DNA from: Sphingomonas sp. AOB5
Lineage (GTDB): Bacteria; Pseudomonadota; Alphaproteobacteria; Sphingomonadales; Sphingomonadaceae
Length of the DNA stretch: 64,000 nucleotides
Assembly (NCBI RefSeq): GCF_029433115.1
Contig: NZ_JARNTV010000003.1
Span: 1 to 64,000 of the forward strand
Reading direction: 5' to 3'
The notes beneath the pieces are model-generated. The model did no database searches. It had not been told where the DNA came from and saw nothing but the letters and a program-made list of their open reading frames with translations. Below are positions 36,792 through 46,706 of this stretch, piece by piece. Positions within the stretch are counted from its first letter, which is position 1; each line of letters opens with the position of its first letter. The position numbers and the translations under genes were made by a program.

Positions 36792-38567
36792 TCACTTCCG
36801 TCCGAACAGCTTCTCGATATCGCCATGCGCCAGCTTCACCCATGTCGGCCGCCCGTGGTTGCATTGCCCCGAGTGCGGCGTGACTTCCATCTCGCGCAGC
36901 AGGGCGTTCATTTCGGCGACAGACAGGATGCGGCCGGCGCGGACCGAGCCGTGGCAGGCCATGGTCGAGGCGACGTGATCGAGGCGTTCCTTCAGCGACA
37001 GGGCTTCGTCGAAGCTGGCGAGTTCGTCGGCGAGATCGGTGACGAGGCCGTGCACATCGCCCTGCCCCAGTGCGGCGGGCGTGGCGCGGACCAGCATGGC
37101 GCGGGGGCCGAAGCGTTCGAGTTCGAGGCCGAATGCGGCAAGTTCGGCGGCGCGGGATTCGAGGCGGTCGCAACCGGGTTCATCGAGTTCGACGACTTCG
37201 GGGAGGAGCAGCGCCTGACTGGCGACGCCGCCGCCCTGCATCGCACGACGCATCCGTTCGAGGACGAGGCGTTCGTGCGCGGCGTGCTGATCGACCAGCA
37301 CTAGGCCGTCTTCGGCTTCGGCGACGATATAGGTCTTGGCGACCTGGCCGCGGGCGACGCCGAGGGGGAACTGCGTGGCCTCGGGGATCGGCGCGTAGGC
37401 GGGTTCGGCGCGGGCCTGTGGCGGGGCGATGAAGCTGGGACGGCGTTCGTAGACGGCCGAACCGGAATAGGTCTGGACTTCGTTGGCGGAGGCAGGCCGT
37501 TCGTCCCAGAGCTGCGGCACCGGTGCCTGCGGCTCGCTTTGCCACATCCCCAGTGCAGCCTCGCTCGGGCGCTGGACGCTGCGGTGGCCGGCTTCGTCGA
37601 GCGCGCGGCGCAGGCCGCTGACGATCAGGCCGCGGACCAGCGACGGATCGCGGAAGCGGACTTCGGTCTTGGCGGGATGAACGTTCACATCGACCTGATC
37701 GACCGGCACGTCGAGGAACAAGGCCACCACCGGATGGCGGTCGCGCGCCAGCATCTCGGCATAGGCGCCGCGGATCGCGCCCATCAGCAGGCGGTCCTTC
37801 ACCGGCCGTCCGTTGACGAACAGATATTGGTGATCGGCCACGCCGCGATTGAAAGTCGGCAGCCCGGCGACGCCGCCCAGCACGATCCCTTCGCGCTCGA
37901 AATCGATGGCGACGCTGTTTTCGACCAATGCGCGATCGGTGAGGCCCGCGACGCGATCGGGCCGCGATTCCTCGCCCTGCACGCCCAGCACGCGGCGGCC
38001 GTCATGCTCGACCGAGAAGGCGACGTCCGGACGCGCCATGGCGAGGCGCTTCATCACGTCGAGGCAGGCGGCATATTCGGAACGGGCCGAGCGCATGAAC
38101 TTGCGCCGGGCAGGCACGCGGGCGAAGAGTTGCTCGACGCGGACGCGGGTGCCGGGCGGGAACGCGGCGGGGCCTTCGGCGACCAGTTCGCCATTGTCGA
38201 CGGTTCGCGACCAGCCTTCGGCGCCCCGCACCCGGCTTTCGATGCTCAGCCGCGCGACGCTGGCGATGGAGGGCAGCGCTTCGCCGCGAAAACCCAACGT
38301 CGTGACCTGATCGATCTCGTCGTCGGGCAGCTTGGAGGTGGCATGGCGTTCGAGTGCGAGGGCCATTTCGGCGGGGTTCATCCCGCATCCGTCGTCGGTC
38401 ACTTCGATCAGTTCGGTGCCGCCGCCGCCAAGGCGCACGGCAACGCGGGACGCGCCCGCATCGATCGCGTTTTCGACCAGTTCCTTCAAGGCGCTGGCAG
38501 GTCTTTCGACCACTTCGCCGGCGGCAATTCGATTGACGAGATGTTCGGGGAGACGGCGTATTGACAC
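36792..38567 (-). CDS. mutL: DNA mismatch repair endonuclease MutL
   Basis: The 591-residue matchmaker and nickase of mismatch repair. The N-terminal GHKL ATPase shows LPEHLVNRIAAGEVVERPAS, KELVENAIDAGA, VTDDGCGM and TTLGFRGEAL. The C-terminal domain has the endonuclease motif VLVDQHAAHERLVLERM plus SVRAGRILS and QCNHGRPTW, so this MutL is of the nicking type, as expected without MutH. GTG 38567 gives the canonical start SIRRLPEHLV. The last 51 bp are duplicated downstream. It is divergent from mreB. Confidence 0.95.
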   Translation of the reverse strand: MSIRRLPEHLVNRIAAGEVVERPASALKELVENAIDAGASRVAVRLGGGGTELIEVTDDGCGMNPAEMALALERHATSKLPDDEIDQVTTLGFRGEALPSIASVARLSIESRVRGAEGWSRTVDNGELVAEGPAAFPPGTRVRVEQLFARVPARRKFMRSARSEYAACLDVMKRLAMARPDVAFSVEHDGRRVLGVQGEESRPDRVAGLTDRALVENSVAIDFEREGIVLGGVAGLPTFNRGVADHQYLFVNGRPVKDRLLMGAIRGAYAEMLARDRHPVVALFLDVPVDQVDVNVHPAKTEVRFRDPSLVRGLIVSGLRRALDEAGHRSVQRPSEAALGMWQSEPQAPVPQLWDERPASANEVQTYSGSAVYERRPSFIAPPQARAEPAYAPIPEATQFPLGVARGQVAKTYIVAEAEDGLVLVDQHAAHERLVLERMRRAMQGGGVASQALLLPEVVELDEPGCDRLESRAAELAAFGLELERFGPRAMLVRATPAALGQGDVHGLVTDLADELASFDEALSLKERLDHVASTMACHGSVRAGRILSVAEMNALLREMEVTPHSGQCNHGRPTWVKLAHGDIEKLFGRK

Positions 38568-38686
38568 GACCGACGCTCTAGACCAAGCGAAGGCATTCCG
38601 CGACCCGCATCCGCCAGAAATCCAGGACTGGATTCGATCCATCCCGGAGGGTTGGGGATAAATATTTGTGCGAACAGCGGCGCTGA

Positions 38687-39757
<1,071 letters not shown>

Positions 39758-39775
39758 TTCGGAAAGCGGGGGGAC

Positions 39776-40672
39776 ATGGCGCCGCCAAGAAACCGGCGCC
39801 CGGGCTTTTCCAGGCGGGCGCAATACGGCCTCTTCCTTGGATATGTGGGCACGGTCGCCGGAGCGGTGATCGCGGCCGGCCTGCTGCTGCTCTCGACGTT
39901 CAACCCGCCAGTGTTCGCCGCGGTGCGCGGGTTCTTTGCCGAGATCACGACGCCCATTTCGTCCGCCTTCGCCTGGGCCTCCAGCGGCATCGCCAATACG
40001 CCGCAGGGCATCGCCGAGCATTTCAACGTCCGCGCCGAGAATGAGCGGCTGCGCAAGCAACTGGCCGACAACGAGACTCTGGTCGGCCGCGCGCGCACGC
40101 TGAACCAGGAGAATCGTCGCCTGCGCGAGTTGCTGAAGGTGCGCGACGTGACGACCGATGCGGTGGTGACGGCGCGACTGGTCAACAGTTCGGCTTCGTC
40201 GACGCGGCGCTATGCCACGCTGAACGCCGGTTCGTGGCAGCATGTAAAGCGCGGCCAGCCGGTGCGCGAAGCGGCAGGCCTGATCGGTCAGGTGATCGAG
40301 GTGAGCCCCAATACCTCGCGCGTGCTGCTGATCATCGATCCCGACAGCAACGTGCCGGTGCGCCGCACCCGCGACGGCATGCCCGCCATCGCCAAGGGCC
40401 GCGGCGACGGGCTGCTCGATATCCGCTCGGCCGGGCTTTCCAGCATGGTCTTCCAGCCCGGCGACGTGTTCGTCACCTCGGGCACCGGCGGCATCTTCCC
40501 GCCGAACATCGCGGTAGCGCGGGTAATCAGCAACCAGCGCGATTCGGCGATCGCCGAACCCGCGGCCAATCCCGATGCGCTCGATTTCGCGCTGGTGATG
40601 CAGGCGTTCCTGCCCGAACCGCCGCCCGCGCCCAGCCCCACCCCCGCTCCCAAGGCGGCGCCGAAGAAATGA
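39776..40672 (+). CDS. mreC: Cell shape protein MreC
   Basis: A bitopic membrane protein of 298 residues linking MreB to the periplasmic elongasome and activating PBP2. A basic start (RNRRPGFSRRAQYGLF) precedes a membrane helix (VGTVAGAVIAAGLLLLSTF), a coiled coil (ENERLRKQLADNETLVGRAR) and two beta domains. The proline-rich tail ends before a four-base overlap with mreD. Confidence 0.94.
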   Translation: MAPPRNRRPGFSRRAQYGLFLGYVGTVAGAVIAAGLLLLSTFNPPVFAAVRGFFAEITTPISSAFAWASSGIANTPQGIAEHFNVRAENERLRKQLADNETLVGRARTLNQENRRLRELLKVRDVTTDAVVTARLVNSSASSTRRYATLNAGSWQHVKRGQPVREAAGLIGQVIEVSPNTSRVLLIIDPDSNVPVRRTRDGMPAIAKGRGDGLLDIRSAGLSSMVFQPGDVFVTSGTGGIFPPNIAVARVISNQRDSAIAEPAANPDALDFALVMQAFLPEPPPAPSPTPAPKAAPKK

Positions 40673-41181
40673 GGCAGCCGGTCCGGTTCGTGCCCCTGGG
40701 CGCCAGCGAGGAAGCGTCCCGCGCACGCTGGCTCGCGCCGCTGTCGGTGATGATCGGATCGCTGGTGACGATCCTGCCGTTCATCGCGGGCTTTGCGTGG
40801 CTGCCGCCGTTCGGGCTGCTGCTGCTGGTCGGCTGGCGGCTGCACCGTGCCGATACGCTGAAGGTGTGGGCCGCAGTGCCGCTGGGCCTGTTCGACGACA
40901 TGTTCAGCGGACAGCCGCTGGGCAGCGCGATGCTGCTGTGGACGCTGTGCTTCATCGCCATCGACATTCTCGACACGCGGCTGGTGTGGCGTGACTATTG
41001 GCAGGACTGGCTGATCGCGTCGGGATCGATCGCATTCTGCCTGATCTTCGGCCGTCTGATCGCAACACCGCTCGACGCCCATGTCGAAACCACGCTGGTT
41101 TTGCAGATTTTCATCTCCGCGGCGCTTTTTCCGCTCATCACCCGCTATTGCGCGTGGCTGGATCGCGATACGAGGGGCTGA
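40669..41181 (+). CDS. mreD: Rod-shape determining protein MreD
   Basis: A 170-residue inner-membrane protein with about five helices, for example PLSVMIGSLVTILPFIAGFA and LGSAMLLWTLCFIAIDILD, and GLFDDMFSGQPLG between them as the MreD hallmark. The ATG overlaps the mreC stop (ATGA). It is a partner of MreC, PBP2 and RodA. Confidence 0.92.
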   Translation: MRQPVRFVPLGASEEASRARWLAPLSVMIGSLVTILPFIAGFAWLPPFGLLLLVGWRLHRADTLKVWAAVPLGLFDDMFSGQPLGSAMLLWTLCFIAIDILDTRLVWRDYWQDWLIASGSIAFCLIFGRLIATPLDAHVETTLVLQIFISAALFPLITRYCAWLDRDTRG

Positions 41182-41186
41182 CGGTC

Positions 41187-43181
41187 ATGCGTATCACCGA
41201 AGCGGCCCAATCCTACAGCTTTTCCCGCCGCGCTCTGGTGCTCGGCGGATTGCAGGCTGGCGTGGGCATGATCCTGGCCGCACGGATGACCTGGCTGGCG
41301 GTGTTCGAGAACGACAAATACCGCCTGCTTGCCGACAGCAACCGCATCAACCTGACGCTGACCCCGCCGCGGCGTGGCTGGATCCTCGACCGCCACAACA
41401 AGCCGCTGGCGCTGAACCGCACCTCGTTCCGAGTCGACCTGATCCCCGACCGGATCGAGGACAAGGAAGCGGTGGTCCAGCAGCTGAAGGAAGTGCTGAA
41501 GCTGACCCCCGAAGAGGTCGCCAAGATCGAGATCGATCTGAAGCGTGCCGCGGGTTTCCAGCCGGTGCAGGTGGCCGAAAATCTCGACTGGGAACGCTAT
41601 GCCGCGGTCAGCGTGCGCCTGCCCGAAATGCCGGGCGTCCAGCCGACCCAGGGCTATGCGCGCTATTATCCGCTGGCGGCGGGCGTAGCGCATCTGCTCG
41701 GCTATGTCGGCGCGGCGTCGGCCGAGGAATATCGCAAGCTGAAGGACCCGCTGCTCATCACGCCCGGTTTCAAGATGGGCAAGGACGGGCTGGAGAAGGT
41801 CGAGGAAGACGTGCTGCGCGGCACGCCCGGCGCCAAGCGCGTCGAGGTGACCGCGCGCGGGCGGCTGGTCAACGAGTTGGCGACGCGGCCCGACCAGCCG
41901 GGCAAGAACGTCAAGCTGACCATCGATGCCGGGCTTCAGGAATATGCGGCGCGCAGGCTGGGTCCGGAATCGGGTTCGACCGCGCTGATCGACCTGCACA
42001 CCGGCGGCCTGCTCGCACTGGTGTCGATGCCGGCCTACGATCCCAACAGCTTCTCCGACGGGATCAGCCGCAGCGAATGGGCGATGCTTTCGGGCGACGA
42101 GCGCATCCCGCTGATGAACAAGGCGCTGCAGGGCCTGTATCCGCCGGGATCGACCTTCAAGCCGGCAACCGCGCTGGCGGCGCTGGGTGGCGGACTGGAT
42201 CCGAACAAGGTGGTTTATTGCAGCGGCGGGTACACGCTGGGTAATCGCCGCTTCGGCTGCCTTGGCCGCCATGGCCCGATGACGCTGCACACCGCGATCG
42301 CGCGCAGCTGCAACACCTATTTCTACACGGTCGGGCGCGAAGTCGGCCCCGATGCCATCGCCATCGCCGCGCGCAAGCTGGGGCTTGGCGCCGAGTACAA
42401 GCTCCCCCTGCCCTCCCAGCGTTACGGCACCGTGCCCGATCCGGCATGGATGATGCGCCGTCGCAAGACGCAGTGGAGCGTGGCGAACACGCTGAACATG
42501 TCGATCGGCCAGGGCGATCTGCTGGTCTCACCGCTCCAGCTTGCCATCCTCGCCGCGCGGGTGGGATCGGGCAAGGCGCTGGTGCCGCAGTTGCTCGCCG
42601 ATCAGGCCAAGGGTGCCGAAGCGCTCGATTTCCCCGAAGAGCATCTCGCCATGGTCCGTTCGGGCATGGACGAGGTGGTCAACGGCCATGGCACCGCGGG
42701 CCGATCCAAGCTGCCCTTCCCCGATATCCGCATGGGCGGAAAGACCGGCACCGCGCAGGTGCGCCGGATCGCCGGCGGCGCGCGCGGCGGCATGAACGTG
42801 CCGTGGAAGTATCGCGATCACGGCCTGTTCGTCTGCTTCGCGCCGGTCGAGAACCCGCGCTATGCCGCCGCGGTGGTGATCGAGCATGGCATGTCGGGTT
42901 CGGGCGCCGCGGCCCCGGTAGCGCGCGACATGATGACCTATCTGTTCGACCAGACCCAGGCGATGACCAAGTTGACCGAACTCGAGACCGGCTGGGGCGG
43001 CGATTACAAGATGCGCATGGCCAAGCAGTCCGAGGAATTCCGTGCATCGCAGGCGGCGCCCCCGCCCCCGCCGCCCGAGGATACTGCAGGCGCGGCCGAA
43101 GCGACCGCCGCCGCCGCATCCAACGAAACCGCGCAATCGGCCGACACCGCCGCCACCCGTTCCGGCGAGGCGCCCGAATGA
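41187..43181 (+). CDS. mrdA: Penicillin-binding protein 2 (elongation transpeptidase)
   Basis: Class B PBP of the Rod complex, 664 residues, crosslinking lateral peptidoglycan. A single N-terminal helix (ALVLGGLQAGVGMILAARMTW) anchors it. The dimerisation domain follows, and the transpeptidase has GSTFKPATAL (SxxK serine), SCNTYF (SxN) and GGKTGTAQV (KTG). The C-terminus is a long Pro/Ala-rich low-complexity tail, longer than in enterobacteria. It overlaps rodA by four bases. Confidence 0.95.
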   Translation: MRITEAAQSYSFSRRALVLGGLQAGVGMILAARMTWLAVFENDKYRLLADSNRINLTLTPPRRGWILDRHNKPLALNRTSFRVDLIPDRIEDKEAVVQQLKEVLKLTPEEVAKIEIDLKRAAGFQPVQVAENLDWERYAAVSVRLPEMPGVQPTQGYARYYPLAAGVAHLLGYVGAASAEEYRKLKDPLLITPGFKMGKDGLEKVEEDVLRGTPGAKRVEVTARGRLVNELATRPDQPGKNVKLTIDAGLQEYAARRLGPESGSTALIDLHTGGLLALVSMPAYDPNSFSDGISRSEWAMLSGDERIPLMNKALQGLYPPGSTFKPATALAALGGGLDPNKVVYCSGGYTLGNRRFGCLGRHGPMTLHTAIARSCNTYFYTVGREVGPDAIAIAARKLGLGAEYKLPLPSQRYGTVPDPAWMMRRRKTQWSVANTLNMSIGQGDLLVSPLQLAILAARVGSGKALVPQLLADQAKGAEALDFPEEHLAMVRSGMDEVVNGHGTAGRSKLPFPDIRMGGKTGTAQVRRIAGGARGGMNVPWKYRDHGLFVCFAPVENPRYAAAVVIEHGMSGSGAAAPVARDMMTYLFDQTQAMTKLTELETGWGGDYKMRMAKQSEEFRASQAAPPPPPPEDTAGAAEATAAAASNETAQSADTAATRSGEAPE

Positions 43182-44296
43182 GCCAGCTTGGCCCGGGCTT
43201 CGTTCCCACTCCCGTCGCGCAGCTTCCGTGGAAGATCCTGTTGCTGGTCACCGCGATCGGCATGTTCGGGCTGGTGGTGCTCTATTCGGCGGCCAGCGGC
43301 AGCCTGACCCCTTGGGCGATGTCGCAGGGCATCCGCTTCTTCGTGTTTCTGGCGATGGCGATCGTGCTCTCGCGCGTGCCGGAGACATTCTGGGCGCTGG
43401 GCGCGCTACCGATCTATGTCATCATCCTGGTGATGCTGATCGGTGTGGAATTGCTCGGCGCAGTCGCGGGCGGCAGCCAGCGATGGCTGGATCTGGGCGT
43501 GATCCGCATCCAGCCATCCGAACTGATGAAGCCGGCGATCGTGCTGGCGGTGGCGCGCTTCTACGAAATGCTGCCTGCGGGCGAGATACGGCGCTTCTCG
43601 GCGATCTGGCCGGCGGCGGTGATGATCGGCGTGCCCGCAGTGCTGGTGATGCTCCAGCCCGACCTCGGCACTGCGCTGATGATCGTGGCAGGCGGCCTGA
43701 CCGTGATGTTCCTGTCCGGCCTGCCGATCCGGCTGTTCATCGGCGGTGCGCTGCTGGTGGCGATCGCCGCGCCGCTGGCGTTCAACTTCCTGCTGCACGA
43801 TTATCAGCGCAATCGCGTGCTGATCTTCCTCGATCCCGAAAGCGACCCGCTGGGCACCGGCTATCATATCAGCCAGTCCAAGATCGCGATCGGATCGGGC
43901 GGCATCACCGGCAAGGGCTTCCTGCAGGGCACGCAGAGCCATCTCGACTATCTGCCCGAAGGCCATACCGACTTCGCGCTGGCGACGATGATGGAAGAAT
44001 GGGGCCTGCTGGGCGGCTTCTTCCTGCTGCTGGCGTTCGGCGCGCTTATCCGCTGGGGCATCAATGTCGGCGTGCGTGCGCAGAGCCGCTTCGCCCGGCT
44101 GACGGCCGCGGGGCTGGCCTCGACCATCTTCTTCTACTGCGCGATCAACATGGCGATGGTGATGGGCCTGGCGCCGGTGGTGGGCATCCCGCTGCCGATG
44201 ATCAGCTTCGGCGGCACCGCGCTGATGACGACGATGATCTGCCTGGGAATCCTGATGTCGATCGACCGCCAGAACCGGAAAGTGACGCGCTGGTAA
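43178..44296 (+). CDS. mrdB: Peptidoglycan glycosyltransferase RodA
   Basis: SEDS-family polymerase of the elongasome, 372 residues with about ten membrane helices. The conserved stretch ITGKGFLQGTQSHLDYLPEG and HTDFALATMMEEWGLLGG contains the periplasmic loop with the catalytic aspartate region, and GIPLPMISFGGTALM is the family C-terminal signature. Starts inside the mrdA stop (ATGA). It ends the mre operon, 123 bp before tRNA-Lys. Confidence 0.95.
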   Translation: MSQLGPGFVPTPVAQLPWKILLLVTAIGMFGLVVLYSAASGSLTPWAMSQGIRFFVFLAMAIVLSRVPETFWALGALPIYVIILVMLIGVELLGAVAGGSQRWLDLGVIRIQPSELMKPAIVLAVARFYEMLPAGEIRRFSAIWPAAVMIGVPAVLVMLQPDLGTALMIVAGGLTVMFLSGLPIRLFIGGALLVAIAAPLAFNFLLHDYQRNRVLIFLDPESDPLGTGYHISQSKIAIGSGGITGKGFLQGTQSHLDYLPEGHTDFALATMMEEWGLLGGFFLLLAFGALIRWGINVGVRAQSRFARLTAAGLASTIFFYCAINMAMVMGLAPVVGIPLPMISFGGTALMTTMICLGILMSIDRQNRKVTRW

Positions 44297-44313
44297 CGCC
44301 GGTTCGGCGCAAC

Positions 44314-44332
44314 TTGCGATTTTCGCAATTTT
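44314..44332 (+). terminator. Short hairpin terminator after rodA
   Basis: TTGCGA-TTT-TCGCAA followed by TTTT (44314-44332), 18 bp after the rodA stop. The stem is only 6 bp. Confidence 0.5.
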
Positions 44333-44419
44333 AGGGTTTGCAATCCGCGAAGAGGGTGCTAACCGCGCCCCTCCCGAACGGCAGGCGCCTCACCAAGTCG
44401 CCACCACATGCCCCGGAAT

Positions 44420-44495
<76 letters not shown>

Positions 44496-44563
44496 CCTTC
44501 TTCTAGTAAAAACAGTAACTTACACAGTGTTAACGGTCGCTCCGTGGTCTGCTAATTTTGCGT

Positions 44564-44594
44564 GCTAGCACTATGCTAGCTGCACACGGCTAGA
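44564..44594. promoter_or_regulatory. Left-end CTAGC repeat cluster (candidate recombinase arm sites)
   Basis: GCTAGCACTATGCTAGC (44564-44580) and GGCTAG (44588-44593) lie about 70 bp inside the left end. The same 17-bp design, GCTAGCAC-N-AT-N-CTAGC, occurs near the right end at 53738-53754. Shared repeats at both ends are typical of integrase or excisionase arm-type sites. Confidence 0.6.
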
Positions 44595-45105
44595 CCTCGA
44601 AGTACTCGCGCCGCCCGCTCAACGCGGAGAGCACCGAGCGGCACATGTGCAAGACGTCATGCTTCGTGCCGTCCGGCGTCTCCACCACCACGGTCTCTGG
44701 CACATCCGACCAAGTCGACCCGTCCGAGAAATACGAGCCATCGCTAAATGCCGCGCCCTTGCCCCTCGTCAGATGCTCCGCACGGAGTCCCACGAGTGCG
44801 GTGTTAGGATGACGCGTAAGTTCCACGTGCTTGCCCGCGTTCGCTATGGCCCGAACAGTGTGGAACTCAGGAATGGTCGCGGAAATCTCGTCCGCCACTT
44901 CGTGAGCTTTGCGACCCCGGACATGAGCAACCACATCGGCGAAGTGATAGAGGATGATGCAACTCGAAATTGCCAGCTCGTAGCTTGTCGGTTCAGCCTC
45001 GAAGCGGTGGCAAAGGGGTTGCGCGAGTTCGCTCAGATAGACTTCGGGGTTCGAGAATGCCATGCGGCAAATCTCGCTGGGTTCCGCGCCGAGATCAAGG
45101 TTCAT
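44590..45105 (-). CDS. Accessory protein of unknown function
   Basis: A 171-residue, mostly helical protein. ELAISSCIILYHFADVVAHV and TVRAIANAGKHVELTRHP are the best features; the RAIANAGKHVEL stretch has the look of a HEPN-type helical protein, though an Rx4-6H active site is not clean. A small beta region (GSYFSDGSTWSDVPETVVVE) follows. ATG 45105. It is the leftmost gene of the element, the usual position of cargo. Confidence 0.6.
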   Translation of the reverse strand: MNLDLGAEPSEICRMAFSNPEVYLSELAQPLCHRFEAEPTSYELAISSCIILYHFADVVAHVRGRKAHEVADEISATIPEFHTVRAIANAGKHVELTRHPNTALVGLRAEHLTRGKGAAFSDGSYFSDGSTWSDVPETVVVETPDGTKHDVLHMCRSVLSALSGRREYFEV

Positions 45106-45144
45106 AACGGCGCCTCGCCCCCGACGGAGCGAGGCGCTTGCGAT

Positions 45145-45612
45145 TCACCAATCGTCGCGTCGAGGTGAGGTCATAACGCATCGTGCGACGGCATCCGCAG
45201 AAGTCTTGAACGCATCCTCAGCGCCGCGCCACTGCGATCCGGGCCATTTGCCGATCGGTCCCCATCGACCTTGGTTGAACCGCTCAAGCTCCGTCTGCTC
45301 GATGCGGAAACGTCCATCCCGCGCTTCAAAGGTGAACCGGCTGCGGAGCTGCCACCGCATTGAGCCACCTTGCTCGATAGCATTTCGGGCGACGATGATA
45401 CCACCTTCAAGGTCGCTGCTGATAATGAGTTGAGCATCGACGGTGCCGGGCGAGAGGTGTTGCGAGATGCACGTGCTAGCCCGGGTGGCGATCTCACGTG
45501 GTGTGCCGGTAGTTTGGTACACCTCGCTTGCCACAGACGTCAGGTATTCGGCGGCCCAAGCGGGGGAGCTAAGCCCAGCCATAATCAATGTGATCACCCA
45601 ATAGCGTCGCAT
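45145..45612 (-). CDS. Exported protein with DUF4468-like beta domain
   Basis: A 155-residue protein with signal peptide MRRYWVITLIMAGLSSPAWA. The mature part (CISQHLSPGTVDAQLIISSD, then RWQLRSRFTFEARDGRFRIE) has the strand pattern of DUF4468 (TBP-like fold) proteins, and ends ADAVARCVMTSPRRDDW. ATG 45612 follows GGAAGGG. It is divergent from the XRE regulator, sharing a control region with two dyads. Role unknown; an exported cargo protein is unusual for a phage satellite. Confidence 0.6.
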   Translation of the reverse strand: MRRYWVITLIMAGLSSPAWAAEYLTSVASEVYQTTGTPREIATRASTCISQHLSPGTVDAQLIISSDLEGGIIVARNAIEQGGSMRWQLRSRFTFEARDGRFRIEQTELERFNQGRWGPIGKWPGSQWRGAEDAFKTSADAVARCVMTSPRRDDW

Positions 45613-45631
45613 TTGATAGCCCTTCCAATTC

Positions 45632-45675
45632 GGGAAACTTCCCAACAGTAACCCGATTAGGGATTATAGTCCCTA
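45632..45675. promoter_or_regulatory. Two dyads between divergent genes: candidate XRE operator
   Basis: TAGGGATTATAGTCCCTA (45658-45675) is an 18-bp dyad resembling controller-protein boxes with a central TATA. GGGAAACTTCCC (45632-45643) is a second, perfect-arm dyad. Both lie between the exported protein start (45612) and the XRE start (45709), so one repressor could control both promoters. Confidence 0.65.
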
Positions 45676-45708
45676 GAGAATATATGCCCGAGGGCGTTCC
45701 TTCGCGCC

Positions 45709-45921
45709 GTGATCGACTGGCGCGCCATTGTGGGAACCAACGTGCGACGCGCTCGCCAAGCAGCCGGGCTGACACAAGAGCAGTTGGCTCTCGATGCCAA
45801 AATTGATCTTACATACGCGGGCGGTATCGAACGCGGACGAAGAAACCCAAGCGTGCAAGTGCTTGCCCGGATCGCCGACGCGCTCGGCGTAGAGCCCTCA
45901 GATCTGCTCAAACGCGACTGA
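45709..45921 (+). CDS. XRE-family HTH regulator (controller-like)
   Basis: A 70-residue protein consisting of one HTH_3 domain: RRARQAAGLTQEQLALDAKI, then GIERGRRNPSVQVLARIADA. This is the size and form of restriction-modification controller proteins and small phage repressors. The start is GTG 45709. An 18-bp dyad 33 bp upstream is the probable autoregulatory operator. No restriction-modification genes accompany it. Its 3' end overlaps the convergent gene by 24 bp. Confidence 0.85.
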   Translation: MIDWRAIVGTNVRRARQAAGLTQEQLALDAKIDLTYAGGIERGRRNPSVQVLARIADALGVEPSDLLKRD

Positions 45922-46134
45922 ACTGCTAAAGTGAATCAGTTGCCGCTCCCATCGCGCAAGGCTGCACAGCACTACCGAGAAATCCGCGCGGTCGAGCTTG
46001 CCCGCTTCCATGCCAGCCTCGCACTCAGCGGCGAACGCCTCGAAGGAGCCGAAGGCGACAGCGAACGGTGAGCGGACCGGGGCGCGGACCTGCTCCAGCC
46101 GCTGCACCCGCGCAAGCATGGCGCGGACCGACAC
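45898..46134 (-). CDS. Small protein of unknown function
   Basis: A 78-residue protein (SVRAMLARVQRLEQVRAPVR, then FAAECEAGMEAGKLDRADF) with a helical, phage-like composition. GTG 46134 lies 3 bp after the stop of the preceding gene; an ATG at 46121 is an alternative. It is the last gene in a five-gene minus-strand block. Confidence 0.55.
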   Translation of the reverse strand: MSVRAMLARVQRLEQVRAPVRSPFAVAFGSFEAFAAECEAGMEAGKLDRADFSVVLCSLARWERQLIHFSSSVAFEQI

Positions 46135-46137
46135 GTG

Positions 46138-46335
46138 TCAGCCCTCCTTCCCCATATGCAGGACGCGGTCGAACTGCACGGCGAGGTAGCTTTCCCGGTA
46201 TCTCGCGTTGGCGAGATGGCGGCGGGTAAGGCCTTCCTGTAGCTCGCGCTGCTTTTCGACTTCTAGGCGTTCGCGCTCCGAGAGCGGTAGATCGGCTAAG
46301 CCCGGAGGTACTGCGTTGTGAGGCACGTCTTTCAC
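46138..46335 (-). CDS. Small helical protein of unknown function
   Basis: A 65-residue, highly charged protein with a predicted long helix (SERERLEVEKQRELQEGLTR). GTG 46335 overlaps the preceding stop (GTGA), so it is translationally coupled. Not recognised. Confidence 0.6.
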   Translation of the reverse strand: MKDVPHNAVPPGLADLPLSERERLEVEKQRELQEGLTRRHLANARYRESYLAVQFDRVLHMGKEG

Positions 46336-46706
46336 GGTCGGAATACTCCCATGGCAGTGAGCAGTGCGACGGCGTCACCCCGAGCGTCCGCGTCGCTGCT
46401 CTCGCAAACGACCTGCGTGAGCGTGTCGATGATCTGCTGGCGCACTGCTGCGTCGATCGGCTCGGGGTGATCGGGGAGGCCGATGCCGAGCAGGTTGCGA
46501 ACCTCGGTCCCCGTCATCGGCAGCACTTTCACCTGGCACCGATGGTCGCGGAGGAAGGCTTCGGCCTTCGTCAGCGCAGCCTCGTAGTCCAGGATCGGGT
46601 CGACGGTGGCGCGCCTGCCATCGATGAAGGTCACGGCGAACAGGTCGAGCTTGCCGGGCCTGATCGTGGTCACTCGGTGACGCGGCTCCCAAGATGCGTA
46701 GGTCAT
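46332..46706 (-). CDS. Protein of unknown function
   Basis: A 124-residue protein. An N-terminal beta region (DLFAVTFIDGRRATVDPILD) precedes a helical C-terminus (AVRQQIIDTLTQVVCESSDA). ATG 46706 overlaps the previous gene's stop by four bases. Part of the phage-like block; no family recognised. Confidence 0.6.
   Translation of the reverse strand: MTYASWEPRHRVTTIRPGKLDLFAVTFIDGRRATVDPILDYEAALTKAEAFLRDHRCQVKVLPMTGTEVRNLLGIGLPDHPEPIDAAVRQQIIDTLTQVVCESSDADARGDAVALLTAMGVFRP

Noticed and set aside
45709-45921. Restriction-modification controller system
   Set aside because: The XRE protein and dyad look like a controller and its box, but no methyltransferase or endonuclease gene is nearby.
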